Assembly (NCBI RefSeq): GCF_024359545.1
Contig: NZ_JAKQZG010000009.1
Coordinates: 124,001 to 188,000 of the forward strand
Direction: 5' to 3'
DNA length: 64,000 bases
Source of the DNA: Jiella marina
Lineage (GTDB): Bacteria > Pseudomonadota > Alphaproteobacteria > Rhizobiales > Rhizobiaceae
Shown here: piece after piece, positions 54,507 through 63,924 of the stretch
Position numbering within the stretch: position 1 is the first letter of the stretch
Layout: every line of letters begins with the position of its first letter
Program-made: the position numbers and the translations under genes
Notes under the pieces: model-generated
What the model was told of the DNA's origin: nothing
Databases searched by the model: none
Seen by the model: only the letters and a program-made list of their open reading frames with translations

Positions 54507-55250
54507 TTGGCGGAAACGGCGATCCGATTACGAAATGTTCATCTGACGCTCGGCACCGGCCGCAGCGAGGTGCATGTCCTGAAAGGCGTGGACCTCGAAG
54601 TGGATCGCGGAGAATCGGTCGGCATCGTCGGCCCGTCGGGCTCCGGCAAGTCGACACTCCTGATGGTGCTCGCCGGGCTCGAACGCGCCGATGAGGGTCT
54701 GATCGAGATCGCGGGAACATCGCTCAAGGGCATGAGCGAGGACTCGCTCGCCGCCTTTCGCGGCCAGAATGTCGGCATCGTCTTCCAGTCCTTTCACCTG
54801 ATTCCCAACATGACGGCGCTCGAGAACGTCGCCGTTCCACTGGAGCTGGCCGGCGTCGACAACGCCTTCGAACGGGCCGAGCGGGAACTCGGCAATGTCG
54901 GGCTCAAGGATCGCGCCACGCATTACCCCGGCGAACTGTCGGGCGGCGAGCAGCAGCGCGTGGCGATGGCCCGGGCACTTGCTCCGGAGCCGGCGATCCT
55001 GATCGCCGACGAGCCCACCGGCAATCTCGACCAGGAAACCGGGCGGCAGATCGCCGACCTGCTCTTTGCCGAGCAGGCAAGGCGGCAGATGACCCTGGTT
55101 CTCGTCACCCATGATGAAGGTCTGGCGAAGCGCTGCCAGCGCACCATCGCCGTCCGCTCCGGCAACATCCATGATGATCGGGTGACGGGCGATTACGGCC
55201 ATGGGCCCGGATCGAGGGCCCACGAAACGGCCTCGGAGCAGACCGCCTGA
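54507..55250 (+). CDS. ABC transporter ATP-binding protein (YbbA-like)
   Basis: A 247-residue ATPase of the LolD/YbbA group. Walker A is VGPSGSGKSTLL, signature LSGGEQQRVAMARAL, Walker B ILIADEPTGNLD, H-loop VLVTHDEGLA. It forms a complex with the two-FtsX permease encoded next, whose ATG overlaps the last base of its stop. No ATG is available; TTG at 54507 with AGGA upstream is the likely start. The transported substrate is unknown; lipoprotein- or lipid-related export is the usual guess, supported by the divergent tesA. Confidence 0.9.
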   Translation: MAETAIRLRNVHLTLGTGRSEVHVLKGVDLEVDRGESVGIVGPSGSGKSTLLMVLAGLERADEGLIEIAGTSLKGMSEDSLAAFRGQNVGIVFQSFHLIPNMTALENVAVPLELAGVDNAFERAERELGNVGLKDRATHYPGELSGGEQQRVAMARALAPEPAILIADEPTGNLDQETGRQIADLLFAEQARRQMTLVLVTHDEGLAKRCQRTIAVRSGNIHDDRVTGDYGHGPGSRAHETASEQTA

Positions 55251-57844
55251 TGACCACGCTCGCGGACGCTTCCGACATCTCTCTTGGCACAGGTCACGAG
55301 TCGCTTGGCACGCGGGACCGGCTAAGACTGGCCTTCCGCTTTGCGCTCCGCGAGATGCGGGGCGGGCTGTCGGGCTTCTACATCTTCCTCGCCTGCATCA
55401 CGCTTGGCGTCTTCGCGATCGCGGCGGTGAACTCCGTCGCCTCGATGATGGCCGAGGGCATCCGCACGGAAGGCCGCGCGATCCTGGGTGGCGATCTGCG
55501 CTTTGCCCTCGTCCAGCGCGAGGTCGCGCCCGACGAGCGCAGCTATATCGAAGGCCTCGGACAGGTTTCCGAGACAGCCACCCTGCGCTCCATGGCGCGC
55601 CTTTCCGACGGCAGCGACCAGTCGCTTGCCGAAGTGAAGGCGATCGACGGCACTTATCCGCTCTATGGGAGTGTCGCCACCACGCCGGACCGTCCACTGG
55701 GCGAACTCCTTGCCGAGACCGAGGGCGGGTTCGGCGCCGTCGCGGCGCAGGAGCTCTTCGATCGGCTCGGCCTCTCCACCGGGGATACGATCCGGCTCGG
55801 CGATCTAAACCTGACTCTGACCGGCGTTCTCGACCGCGAACCCGATCTCCTGTCGGAAGGAATGGCGTTCGCCCCGCGGCTGATGGTCTCACGCGACGCG
55901 CTTCAGGCAAGCGGCCTCGTGCAGCCCGGTAGCCTCGTCGAATATGACTACAAGGTCCGACTGCCGGCGAACGCCGATGCCGAGGTCATCGCCGAGCAGG
56001 CGAACGACCGCTTTCCGACGGCGGGCTTTCGAATCCGTACCGCCAACGAGGCGGCTCCCTCGCTCCAGCGCAATATCGAGCGCTTTTCGCAATTCCTGAC
56101 CCTCGTCGGCCTTACGGCGCTGATCGTCGGCGGCGTCGGCGTGGCGAATGCCGTCAACGCCTATCTCGACGCCAAACGCCACGTGATCGCGACCTTCAAG
56201 AGCATGGGCGCTTCGGGCCGCTTCGTGGTGGTGCTCTATCTCATCCAGATCATGACGCTGGCGGCGCTCGGCATCCTGCTCGGCCTCGTGCTCGGCATGA
56301 TCGCGCCGTTCCTGACCGCCCGCTTCCTGGAAAGCCTGATTCCGGTCTCCGCCGACGCATCGATCTACCCCGGAGCACTCGCGATCGCCGCGGCCTTCGG
56401 CGTGCTCACGGCGTTAACCTTTGCGCTGATCCCGCTCGGGCGCACCCGCGACGTCCCCGCCACCGCCCTGTTCCGCGAGGCCGGCAGCGGCGGCACCGCG
56501 CCGATGCGCTGGACCTATCTCGGGGCGGCGATCGTCCTGGCGCTGATGATCTCCGCATTGGCGCTGTTCATGGCGCGCGACAAGACGGTGGCGCTGATCT
56601 TTCTCTGCGGGACGGCGGCGTCCTTCATCATCCTGCGGCTGGTCGCGATGGGCATCCAGTCGCTTGCCCGACGCGCGCCGAGCGTGAGGTCCACCCCCCT
56701 CCGGCTTGCGATCGGCAACATCCACCGCCCCGGCGCACTGACCCCTTCGGTGGTGCTGTCGCTCGGCCTCGGCCTGACGCTGTTGGTGACCCTGGCGATC
56801 ATCGACTACGACCTCAGACAGGAGATCGGCTCGGGGCTGGCCAATCGCGCGCCGGATTTCTTCTTCGTCGACATCCAGAACGGCGAGATGGACGCCTTTC
56901 GCGAGGAGATCGCGACGCTCGCCCCGAACGCCACGCTCGATGCCGCCCCCATGCTGCGCGGTCGCATCACCCATCTGAACGATCAGGACGTCGCCACGAT
57001 GGAGATCCCGGCCGAAGGCGGCTGGGTCCTTAGGGGCGATCGCGGCGTTACCTATTCGCCGGTGGTGCCCGACAATGCGACGCTCACCGAGGGTGAATGG
57101 TGGCCGGAAGACTATCAGGGCGAGCCGCTCGTCTCCTTCGCCGCCGAGGAAGGCGGCGAACTCGGCCTCGAAGTCGGCGACACGCTCACCGTCAACGTGC
57201 TCGGGCGCAACATTACCGCCCGTATCGCCAATTTCCGCGCGATCGAGTGGGAGAGTTTGTCGATCAATTTTGTCATGGTGTTCTCGCCGAACGCCTTTGC
57301 CGGCGCGCCGCATTCCTGGCTCGCGACCCTTTCGATGGATGCCGACACGGAGGCCGAGGAAAAGGCTGTCGTCAACGGTGTCACCAACCGCTTTCCGGCG
57401 GTCACCACAGTCCGCGTCAAGGAAGCGCTCGATGCCGTCAACGGCCTGATCGCGCAGCTCGCGCTGGCGATCCGCGTGGCCGCCGCGGTCGCGCTCGTGG
57501 CATCCGTTCTCGTGCTCGCCGGTGCGCTCGCCGCCGGCAATCGCGGCCGCATGCACGACGCGGTCGTGTTGAAAACGCTCGGCGCGACGCGCATCACCCT
57601 GATCCAGGCCTTTGCGACCGAGTACATGCTTCTGGGGCTCGCAACCGGTGTCTTCGCGATCGCCGCCGGCGCTGCCGCCTCCTGGTTTGTCGTCGACTGG
57701 ATCATGACGCTGCCATACGTCTTCAACTGGACGGTGGCGCTGACCACGCTGATCGTCTCGCTGGTGCTTACCGTCGGCTTCGGCCTCGCCGGCACCTGGC
57801 GCATTCTCGGCCAGAAGGCAGCACCGGTCCTGCGGAACCTGTAG
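55250..57844 (+). CDS. ABC transporter permease with two FtsX domains (YbbP-like)
   Basis: An 864-residue inner-membrane protein with about ten helices. One helix lies near residue 45, followed by a periplasmic MacB-like domain. A first FtsX block sits near residues 275-400 (LTLVGLTALIVGGVGVANAV). A central helix pair follows, then a second periplasmic domain and a second FtsX block at 740-860 (IRVAAAVALVASVLVLAGAL, DAVVLKTLGATRITLIQAFA). Its start codon shares one base with the preceding stop, so translation is coupled. It is the YbbP type usually found with TesA. Confidence 0.92.
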   Translation: MTTLADASDISLGTGHESLGTRDRLRLAFRFALREMRGGLSGFYIFLACITLGVFAIAAVNSVASMMAEGIRTEGRAILGGDLRFALVQREVAPDERSYIEGLGQVSETATLRSMARLSDGSDQSLAEVKAIDGTYPLYGSVATTPDRPLGELLAETEGGFGAVAAQELFDRLGLSTGDTIRLGDLNLTLTGVLDREPDLLSEGMAFAPRLMVSRDALQASGLVQPGSLVEYDYKVRLPANADAEVIAEQANDRFPTAGFRIRTANEAAPSLQRNIERFSQFLTLVGLTALIVGGVGVANAVNAYLDAKRHVIATFKSMGASGRFVVVLYLIQIMTLAALGILLGLVLGMIAPFLTARFLESLIPVSADASIYPGALAIAAAFGVLTALTFALIPLGRTRDVPATALFREAGSGGTAPMRWTYLGAAIVLALMISALALFMARDKTVALIFLCGTAASFIILRLVAMGIQSLARRAPSVRSTPLRLAIGNIHRPGALTPSVVLSLGLGLTLLVTLAIIDYDLRQEIGSGLANRAPDFFFVDIQNGEMDAFREEIATLAPNATLDAAPMLRGRITHLNDQDVATMEIPAEGGWVLRGDRGVTYSPVVPDNATLTEGEWWPEDYQGEPLVSFAAEEGGELGLEVGDTLTVNVLGRNITARIANFRAIEWESLSINFVMVFSPNAFAGAPHSWLATLSMDADTEAEEKAVVNGVTNRFPAVTTVRVKEALDAVNGLIAQLALAIRVAAAVALVASVLVLAGALAAGNRGRMHDAVVLKTLGATRITLIQAFATEYMLLGLATGVFAIAAGAAASWFVVDWIMTLPYVFNWTVALTTLIVSLVLTVGFGLAGTWRILGQKAAPVLRNL

Positions 57845-57997
57845 GTCACGATGATGCACGAAGCGGGCTGATGATGTGGCGAGGACACGGCGCGTCTGGA
57901 ATGGCATAGGCCCGTGACTTAACGGAAATTTCAGGCCGAGAGTGGAGCTTGGCGCGCGTCGATCGTCGCCCATGCCGCCCCCGAGCTCGAGCCTATC

Positions 57998-59749
57998 ATG
58001 TCCGTCCGTGCCACCGGTCCTGCCGCACTCTTCCTGGCCGTCTGTCTGGGCGTGATCGGTCTCCTCACTCTGCCGCTCACGGTGCCGGTGGGGCCCTTCT
58101 ACTGGGACACGCTGATCTACTACGACGGCGCGGCGCGGGTGGCTGACGGGCAGATCCCGAGCGTCGACTTCATGACGCCCGGCGGACCGTTGGGCTACTG
58201 GCTGTTCTATGCAATCCTGCAGGTCTTTCCGAACGCCCAGGGACTCTACGCCGCCTCCTGGATGCTGCTTCTGATCACCGGGCCGCTGATGGCGCTGGTC
58301 GTCTACGACGTCTCCCGCCGAAGCCCGCTCACTGCGCTCGGCCTCGCGGCGCCGTTCCTGTTCTTTTCGGTCCTGCCCTTCAATGTCGAGCAGTTCTATC
58401 CCTATCCCGGCGCCGACGGATACGGCATCTACAATCGTCAGCCCGCCCAGCTGCTCTTCGTCCTTCTGGCCGCCCTGCTCTTCGCCGAGGCTCGCGCCAT
58501 TCGCGTCATCTGCGCGGCAGCGACGCTGCTGGCGCTGTTTCTGATCAAGATCACCGGCTTTCTCGTCGCCCTGCCCCTGATCGCGCTGGCGCTGCTGTCG
58601 GGACGGCTCTCATGGCGCATGGGGACCCTCGTTCTGGTGCTCGTCGTGCTGCCCCTGGCGGGTCTCGAGCTTTGGAGCGGCGTGATCGGAGCCTATCTCC
58701 ATGACATCGCAAGGCTGGTGGCCATCAACGGCAACTCGCTGACCTTCAGCCTGTTGCGCGGAACGTCGATCCATCTCGGCCAGATCGTCCCGGCTTTGTT
58801 GCTCGCTGCCGCCCTGATGGTCTACGAGCGACATCGCATATTCGCCGCTCTCGGCGCCTTGGTCCGGCGCACAGGCTGGCCGAGCCTTGCCGCCGGTTTC
58901 GACAGCCATACCGCCTGGATCGCGCTTTCGATCGCGGTCGGTATCGTTTTCGAAAGCGAGAACTGGGGCGGTCAGGCCTTCATCTTCCTGTGGCCGCCGG
59001 TTCTTCGCTGCCTCCTCGACCGCGATCTTCAGGGAGGCGCGCGCCAGGCCGTAATCGCAGTGCTGGGGGCGGCAACGGTTCTGCCGGCCGTGGACAATGT
59101 CGCCGGCCGCGCCCTGCGCAGCTTTGCAGCCGACACCCGCTATGTGCGGATGGAGGCTCCGGAACTCGGGCCTCTCGCCGCGGTGACCCAGCATCCGGAA
59201 AGTTTCGAACGCGCGGCGCTGATCCGTGAACTCTCGGTGAATTTCCCCGAATTCTATGCCCATGCCGCCGACAAGGGGCATCTGCCGAACTACATCGTCT
59301 ATAACGAGCCCGACTTTCAGATCGCCTGGCTCCGTGCCATCGGCGAAGGCGTTTCCGCAATCCGGGCCTATGAGCAAAGGACTGGCGCTCGCTTCGAGAC
59401 GATCCTCAACCTCAACTTCGTCAATCCCTTTCCCTATCTCTTGGATCGGAAGGGACCCAAACACGTCTCGATCGGCGCCGATCCCTTCCGGACGATCCCG
59501 CCCCCCGACGCAAGGACTGTCAAGGCGCTCGCCGAGACCGATCTCATCCTCTGGCCCAGATGTTTCGAGACAATCGCCAACCGAAAGATCAGGCAGATCT
59601 ACGCGGCCGGGCTCGAAGGCAGGCGCGCCGTCTCGCTCTCCCCTTGCTGGGACGGCTTTATTCGCGGCGATGCTACGCGTGATTCCGTCTTGCCCGCCGG
59701 GAGAAGTGCGGCCGGGCCGCTGGCTTGGTCGCCGGAAAGAAGTCGTTAA
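57998..59749 (+). CDS. Multi-pass membrane protein, GT-C-like
   Basis: A 583-residue protein. The first 360 residues contain about ten hydrophobic helices, with the acidic first loop PFYWDTLIYYDGAARVADGQ after helix 1. The last 220 residues are soluble (YVRMEAPELGPLAAVTQHPE, HLPNYIVYNEPDFQIAWLRA). This layout, an early Asp-containing loop and a C-terminal globular part, resembles GT-C glycosyltransferases that use lipid-linked sugars, but no specific family is recognised. It appears monocistronic. Confidence 0.65.
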   Translation: MSVRATGPAALFLAVCLGVIGLLTLPLTVPVGPFYWDTLIYYDGAARVADGQIPSVDFMTPGGPLGYWLFYAILQVFPNAQGLYAASWMLLLITGPLMALVVYDVSRRSPLTALGLAAPFLFFSVLPFNVEQFYPYPGADGYGIYNRQPAQLLFVLLAALLFAEARAIRVICAAATLLALFLIKITGFLVALPLIALALLSGRLSWRMGTLVLVLVVLPLAGLELWSGVIGAYLHDIARLVAINGNSLTFSLLRGTSIHLGQIVPALLLAAALMVYERHRIFAALGALVRRTGWPSLAAGFDSHTAWIALSIAVGIVFESENWGGQAFIFLWPPVLRCLLDRDLQGGARQAVIAVLGAATVLPAVDNVAGRALRSFAADTRYVRMEAPELGPLAAVTQHPESFERAALIRELSVNFPEFYAHAADKGHLPNYIVYNEPDFQIAWLRAIGEGVSAIRAYEQRTGARFETILNLNFVNPFPYLLDRKGPKHVSIGADPFRTIPPPDARTVKALAETDLILWPRCFETIANRKIRQIYAAGLEGRRAVSLSPCWDGFIRGDATRDSVLPAGRSAAGPLAWSPERSR

Positions 59750-59941
59750 CGAAAATCACGCCGAAGTCAGCGCCGAAGCCGACGAAAAACGCCGCGGCGC
59801 GGGCGGAAACTCTTGTGCCGCAACCCTTCAATCCGCATATTACCGGCAGGACTGCTGGGCGTCCCGCCAGCGGCGCCTCCTCGGTCAGTCGCCCTGGCGC
59901 GCGAGGACACCGGACGGGACACGCAGAAAGGAATTCAATCC

Positions 59942-60700
59942 ATGGCTGATTATCGGAATGCCAGCGTGCGGTCCGTACCCGCTGCCGGTGCTCGGACTGA
60001 TATCGACCAGGGCCTTCGCAACTACATGCTGAAGGTCTACAATCTGATGGCAGGCGGCGTGGCGCTCACCGGCGTCGCGGCCTACGTCATGTATATGCTT
60101 TCCTTCGTCACGAACGATGCCGGCCAGGTCGTCGGCGTGACGGAGCTTGGCAATACGCTCTTCAATACGCCGCTCAAATGGGTGGTGATGCTTGCGCCCC
60201 TCGGGATGGTGTTCTTCCTCTCGTTCCGCGTTCACAAGATGAGCGTGGCGGCTGCGCAGACGACCTTCTGGATCTACGCCGCGATGGTCGGTGTGTCGCT
60301 GGCCTCGATTTTCGCCGTGTTCACGGGCGAGTCGATCACCCAGGTGTTCTTCATCACGGCCGCCGCCTTCGGCGCGCTGTCGCTGTGGGGCTACACCACC
60401 AAGCGCGACATTTCGGGCTGGGGCTCGTTCCTGTTCATGGGCGTGGTCGGCATCATCATCGCGATGATCGTCAACATCTTCCTGGCCTCGCCGGCGCTGC
60501 AGTTCGCGATCTCGGTGATCGGCGTTCTGGTCTTCGCGGGCCTGACCGCCTACGACACGCAGCAGATCAAGGAAATGTACTATGAGGGCGACGGCTCGGC
60601 CGTGGCCGGCCGCAAGGCCGTGATGGGCGCGCTGCGTCTCTATCTCGACTTCCTCAACATGTTCCTCTTCCTGCTGCAGCTCTTCGGCAGCCGCGAGTAA
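59942..60700 (+). CDS. BAX inhibitor-1/YccA family membrane protein
   Basis: A 252-residue protein with seven transmembrane helices of the BI-1/YccA family. YccA in E. coli inhibits FtsH; bacterial BI-1 (BsYetJ) is a pH-sensitive calcium leak channel. Features: GLRNYMLKVYNLMAGGVALT at the N-terminus, the family motif FAGLTAYDTQQIKEMYYEGD containing the conserved Asp, and GALRLYLDFLNMFLFLLQLF at the end. The frame is open upstream, but AAAGGA precedes the ATG at 59942. A strong terminator follows. Confidence 0.94.
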   Translation: MADYRNASVRSVPAAGARTDIDQGLRNYMLKVYNLMAGGVALTGVAAYVMYMLSFVTNDAGQVVGVTELGNTLFNTPLKWVVMLAPLGMVFFLSFRVHKMSVAAAQTTFWIYAAMVGVSLASIFAVFTGESITQVFFITAAAFGALSLWGYTTKRDISGWGSFLFMGVVGIIIAMIVNIFLASPALQFAISVIGVLVFAGLTAYDTQQIKEMYYEGDGSAVAGRKAVMGALRLYLDFLNMFLFLLQLFGSRE

Positions 60701-60752
60701 AGACCCGGCGCATGGCCGCTGGCCGTCCCGCCGCAGACAGGTGATGCAAGAC

Positions 60753-60785
60753 AAAAACCCCGCCGAGGCTCTCGGCGGGGTTTTT
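60753..60785 (+). terminator. Strong rho-independent terminator
   Basis: AAAAACCCCGCCGAG (60753-60767) pairs perfectly with CTCGGCGGGGTTTTT (60771-60785) around a three-base loop. It lies 52 bases after the BI-1 stop. The A/T symmetry makes it effective in both directions. Confidence 0.95.
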
Positions 60786-61328
60786 CGTTAGGCCGAGACG
60801 ATCTCGGCGCACCTCCAAGCCTGACAGTTTACAGCTCGATCGAAACGAACATCGCGGAAGACCCGGACCCGTCTCGCATTCATCTGACGCGCCATCGCGG
60901 CGATGCTGCTGTCTGTGCACCACCGATCTTGCTCTTTTGATTATTGCGGACTTCTCGCGGCGAGGCGGGCACAGGCAACGTGAGGGGACCCGGCCCTATG
61001 TTGCGCAGCAAGCTCTGGTCGGGAGCCTGCAAGCCCCGACGCGCACTGACATGACGTATCGCAAAGACCCTTCATCGGGGTGGCAGGCACCGGGGAAGCT
61101 GTGTAGGAGGAGACCGTCAGCCGACAGCGCAATCGGCACAGTCGACAGGGCTCGAAGCCTCAATCTCTTCAGACGACCGGGCGCATTCTCATGCCCACCG
61201 AAATCGGGATCAATTTGGGAGGGGAAGGACCTTCACCCTGACTGTGGCGCGTGATGGCCCTGCAAAAAACCGAAACCGCCCGCCCTACGCAAGGAACGAC
61301 CTCGCTGAGGCGGACGGAGAGCTTTCCG
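60786..61328. other. 543-base gap between convergent genes
   Basis: No gene is supported. An open frame at 60937-61254 starts with TTG, has no ribosome binding site and a basic, low-complexity translation. No known riboswitch or RNA family is recognised, and no clear repeats are present. The length is large for a convergent junction, so an unrecognised small RNA is possible. Confidence 0.45.
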
Positions 61329-62672
61329 TCACTGATAGAAGTCGTCGCCCTGGACGTAGGGGTTCTGCTGGTTTCCAGCATAGGCCGTCGTCGTGAGTTC
61401 GCTCATGGCGAGCTGCTCTGCACCGTCGCGGTGATAGATGTCGTCGCGGAACTGGACCACGGTCGGGTCAGTCGCCCAGGCGGTGACATAGGTGAAATAG
61501 ACCGGCACCGGATTGGTGAGATCGATGTCCTGGCGCTGGCGCGCTGCGATGATGCGCTCGATCGCCTGGCGATCCCAGCCCATTTCGTCGCGGGCGAGCC
61601 AGACGATCAGGTCGCGCACGTTCTGGACCCGCACGCAGCCCGAGGATTCGAAGCGCATCAGTTCGGAGAAGAGCCCCTGCTGCGGCGTGTCGTGCATGTA
61701 CACCGCATGGGGGTTCGGGAAGTTGATCTTCACCGAAGCCATGGCGTTGTTTTTGCCCGGCTCCTGACGGAAGAGGTACTTCACCGCTTCGTCGGTGTTC
61801 CAGTCGATCGCCTGTGGCGGGATCTCGTCGCCATTGCCGTCGAAGATGTGGATGTCATTGCGCTGCAGATAGGTCGGATCCTTCTGCATCAGCGGAATGA
61901 TGTCCTTCCTCACGATCGACGCCGGCGCGTGCCAATAAGGGTTCAGATTCAGATTGGTGATCCGGGAGGACAGGATCGGCGTCTGCCGGTCGACCTTGCC
62001 GACGATGGCGGTGTGCCGCTGGACGACCTGACCGTTTTCCACCGCTTCGATCGCCGCGGCCGGAATGTTGACCATCACGAAGCGTTGGCCGAGATCCTGC
62101 CCGACCATCTCGTCCAGCCGCTGGGCGTTGGTGACGAGCTGGTTGAGCCGCAGATGCGCCGGCACATTGAGCGCCTTGAAGGTATGGGTCGACACGACAC
62201 CGTCGGCAGGCAGGCCATGGCGTGCCTGAAAGCGCTTCACCGCCGCCTCGACATAGGTATCGAAAGCCGGGGACGCCGAGGCATTCGTGGCCAGATCGCC
62301 GGCAATCGCCAGACGGCGCCGCAGAACGGAGACCGCGGGCGTCTGAACGCCGAGCTTCAGGACATGCTCCTGGGGCACCATCGGCCAGCCGCCGCTTTGC
62401 ACGATTCCCTGATAGGCGCCGATGGCGCTCTGGGTCGCAAGCTGCGTGTACTGGGAGAAGATCGGTGTATTCGAGGCGACCTGCCGCACATTCGAGCCGC
62501 GGGTGTCGAACTGGTCATCCCAATTGCCGCGCGAGGGCGCGCGCAGGATGTCTTCCAGTGCGTTCTGAGCGAAGGCGGCGCCAGGCGCCAATCCCAATCC
62601 CGTCGCAGCCGCGCCCAGAAGAAACCGTCGACGCGTCGACAGATCGGCGCCGCGATGCGATGCTCTCGTCAT
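61329..62672 (-). CDS. L,D-transpeptidase with peptidoglycan-binding domain
   Basis: A 447-residue exported enzyme of the YcbB/LdtD type that forms 3-3 cross-links or modifies peptidoglycan. A twin-arginine-like signal (STRRRFLLGAAATGLGLAPG) is followed by a PG_binding_1 domain near residues 150-210 (FDTYVEAAVKRFQARHGLPA). The YkuD catalytic domain has a His in AVYMHDTPQQGLF and the nucleophilic Cys in FESSGCVRVQNVRDLI. The C-terminal tail is Gln/Asn/Tyr-rich. The ATG at 62672 has GGGGG just upstream; 62684 is an alternative. It lies about 740 bases beyond the ldtR gene on the same strand. Confidence 0.92.
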   Translation of the reverse strand: MTRASHRGADLSTRRRFLLGAAATGLGLAPGAAFAQNALEDILRAPSRGNWDDQFDTRGSNVRQVASNTPIFSQYTQLATQSAIGAYQGIVQSGGWPMVPQEHVLKLGVQTPAVSVLRRRLAIAGDLATNASASPAFDTYVEAAVKRFQARHGLPADGVVSTHTFKALNVPAHLRLNQLVTNAQRLDEMVGQDLGQRFVMVNIPAAAIEAVENGQVVQRHTAIVGKVDRQTPILSSRITNLNLNPYWHAPASIVRKDIIPLMQKDPTYLQRNDIHIFDGNGDEIPPQAIDWNTDEAVKYLFRQEPGKNNAMASVKINFPNPHAVYMHDTPQQGLFSELMRFESSGCVRVQNVRDLIVWLARDEMGWDRQAIERIIAARQRQDIDLTNPVPVYFTYVTAWATDPTVVQFRDDIYHRDGAEQLAMSELTTTAYAGNQQNPYVQGDDFYQ

Positions 62673-62946
62673 GAATGCCCCCATTTGGTCTGCAAGACGT
62701 CTTCGGCGTCGCAGGATGCATGATAAGACTTACGAAACCATCACATCCACGGCGCTATGCCGAGACACCACCCTCTGACGCGTATTATTCCGGTCAATAT
62801 GGCCAAAGCGTGAAGCAGCGGGGCGAACTGGACCAGCTTGGACGACCTAGTCCGCAAGATGGCGTGGCGTGCGCCTGGTGATTTGATTTCACTATCTTCC
62901 TTCAGCCGCCCGGACCGGAAACGACATGATGGAGACCAGCAGCTGA

Positions 62947-63177
62947 ATGACCGAAGGTGAACGAGAGCGGATCAAACTCCGGGCAACATTCTTCAACGGC
63001 GTCGGGATCGGTTTCTGGCTGGTGGGGACGCTCGCTCCGATCACGAGCGCCATATACAATCGGCAGGCGACAAGGGATGCCTTCTTTCTCATGGCCGCAA
63101 CAGCGGTGATTTGCTTTGCCGTCGGCCTCATCCTACATTTTTACGCGGCTTCCCATCTCGAGGAGTTGGACAGATGA
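62947..63177 (+). CDS. Small two-helix membrane protein
   Basis: A 76-residue protein with a charged N-terminus (TEGERERIKLRA) and two transmembrane helices (FFNGVGIGFWLVGTLAPITS and FFLMAATAVICFAVGLILHF), ending AASHLEELDR. No family is recognised. GGAGA lies upstream of the ATG. Its stop overlaps the start of a second tiny membrane gene (ATGA), so both are probably made together. It may be a regulator or subunit of a larger envelope complex. Confidence 0.65.
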   Translation: MTEGERERIKLRATFFNGVGIGFWLVGTLAPITSAIYNRQATRDAFFLMAATAVICFAVGLILHFYAASHLEELDR

Positions 63178-63290
63178 GCCTTTATAACGTGCTGATGTTG
63201 TTCATCCCGGTGGTGGTGGCTCTTGCGGTGGTCGGAGCCTTCGCCCTGCATGACCGCAGCCGAAACCATCGCGAGGAGCTACGCCGTTGA
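63174..63290 (+). CDS. 38-residue single-helix membrane protein
   Basis: A very short gene whose ATG overlaps the preceding stop (ATGA at 63174-63177). It encodes SLYNVLMLFIPVVVALAVVG, one hydrophobic helix, followed by a basic/acidic tail AFALHDRSRNHREELRR and a TGA at 63288. Evidence is the coupled start, the clean helix and the positively charged C-terminal side; no homologue is known to me. Confidence 0.55.
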   Translation: MSLYNVLMLFIPVVVALAVVGAFALHDRSRNHREELRR

Positions 63291-63336
63291 CATCGCTTCG
63301 ACGGCGCGTTGCGCGGAGATGCGGCCTCCCACGACG

Positions 63337-63370
63337 AACACCCCGCCATCGACTAACGATGCGGGGTGTT
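63337..63370. terminator. Hairpin between convergent small gene and ldtR
   Basis: AACACCCCGCCATCG (63337-63351) pairs with CGATGCGGGGTGTT (63357-63370), one C bulged, five-base loop. It lacks a T tract on either strand, so it may act as a weak bidirectional terminator or as an RNA 3'-end protector. Confidence 0.55.
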
Positions 63371-63414
63371 GGGGCTGAGTGCGTCGACGCTGGAGGTCGT
63401 CGATTACTCGCTTA

Positions 63415-63924
63415 TCAGAGCCGATAGAGGATCTGATCGTTCCAGAAGCGGTCGAGGCGCTGCAGCGACTTGTTCATCTTCTGGAATTCCTGCTCGTCGA
63501 GCCCGCCGACCTTGTCGATCGAGCCGATGTGCCGGTCGTAGAGTTCGCCGACGATCTGCGCGATTTCCATGCCCGCCTCGGTCAGGGAGACCCGCACCGC
63601 ACGGCGGTCGACGCGGGATTTCTGATGGTCGATGAAGCCGAGATCGACAAGCTTCTTCAGATTGTAGGATACGTTCGATCCCAGATAGAAGCCGCGGGTG
63701 CGCAATTCGCCGGCGGTCAGGACCGAGTCGCCGATATTGAACAGGAGCAGCGCCTGAACCGCATTGATGTCGGTGCGACCGGACCGGTCGAACTCGTCCT
63801 TGATCACATCCAGAAGACGGCGATGCAGACGCTCGACCAGCTGAAGAGTTTCCAGGTAGAGTGTCTTCAGCTCCGCCTTCTCTTCGGGAACGGGGACCGG
63901 CTGAACCTTGTTATTCGCGACCAT
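63415..63924 (-). CDS. ldtR: MarR-family regulator LdtR
   Basis: A 169-residue MarR-type regulator matching LdtR, described in Liberibacter and Sinorhizobium as a controller of L,D-transpeptidase and stress genes. The N-terminal helix TLYLETLQLVERLHRRLLDV is followed by DINAVQALLLFNIGDSVLTA, the recognition region TRGFYLGSNVSYNLKKLVDL, and the wing HQKSRVDRRAVRVSLTEAG. GGAG precedes the ATG. An L,D-transpeptidase gene lies nearby on the same strand (61329-62672), consistent with the known regulator-target link. Confidence 0.9.
   Translation of the reverse strand: MVANNKVQPVPVPEEKAELKTLYLETLQLVERLHRRLLDVIKDEFDRSGRTDINAVQALLLFNIGDSVLTAGELRTRGFYLGSNVSYNLKKLVDLGFIDHQKSRVDRRAVRVSLTEAGMEIAQIVGELYDRHIGSIDKVGGLDEQEFQKMNKSLQRLDRFWNDQILYRL

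Noticed and set aside
61050-61150. Possible cobalamin-riboswitch-like boxes (GGAGGAGACC, GTCAGCC)
   Set aside because: The boxes are out of order and the adenosylcobalamin core motifs are missing; the downstream genes are not B12-related.
60937-61254. 105-codon open frame between the BI-1 and L,D-transpeptidase genes
   Set aside because: TTG start without ribosome binding site, basic low-complexity translation, no family.
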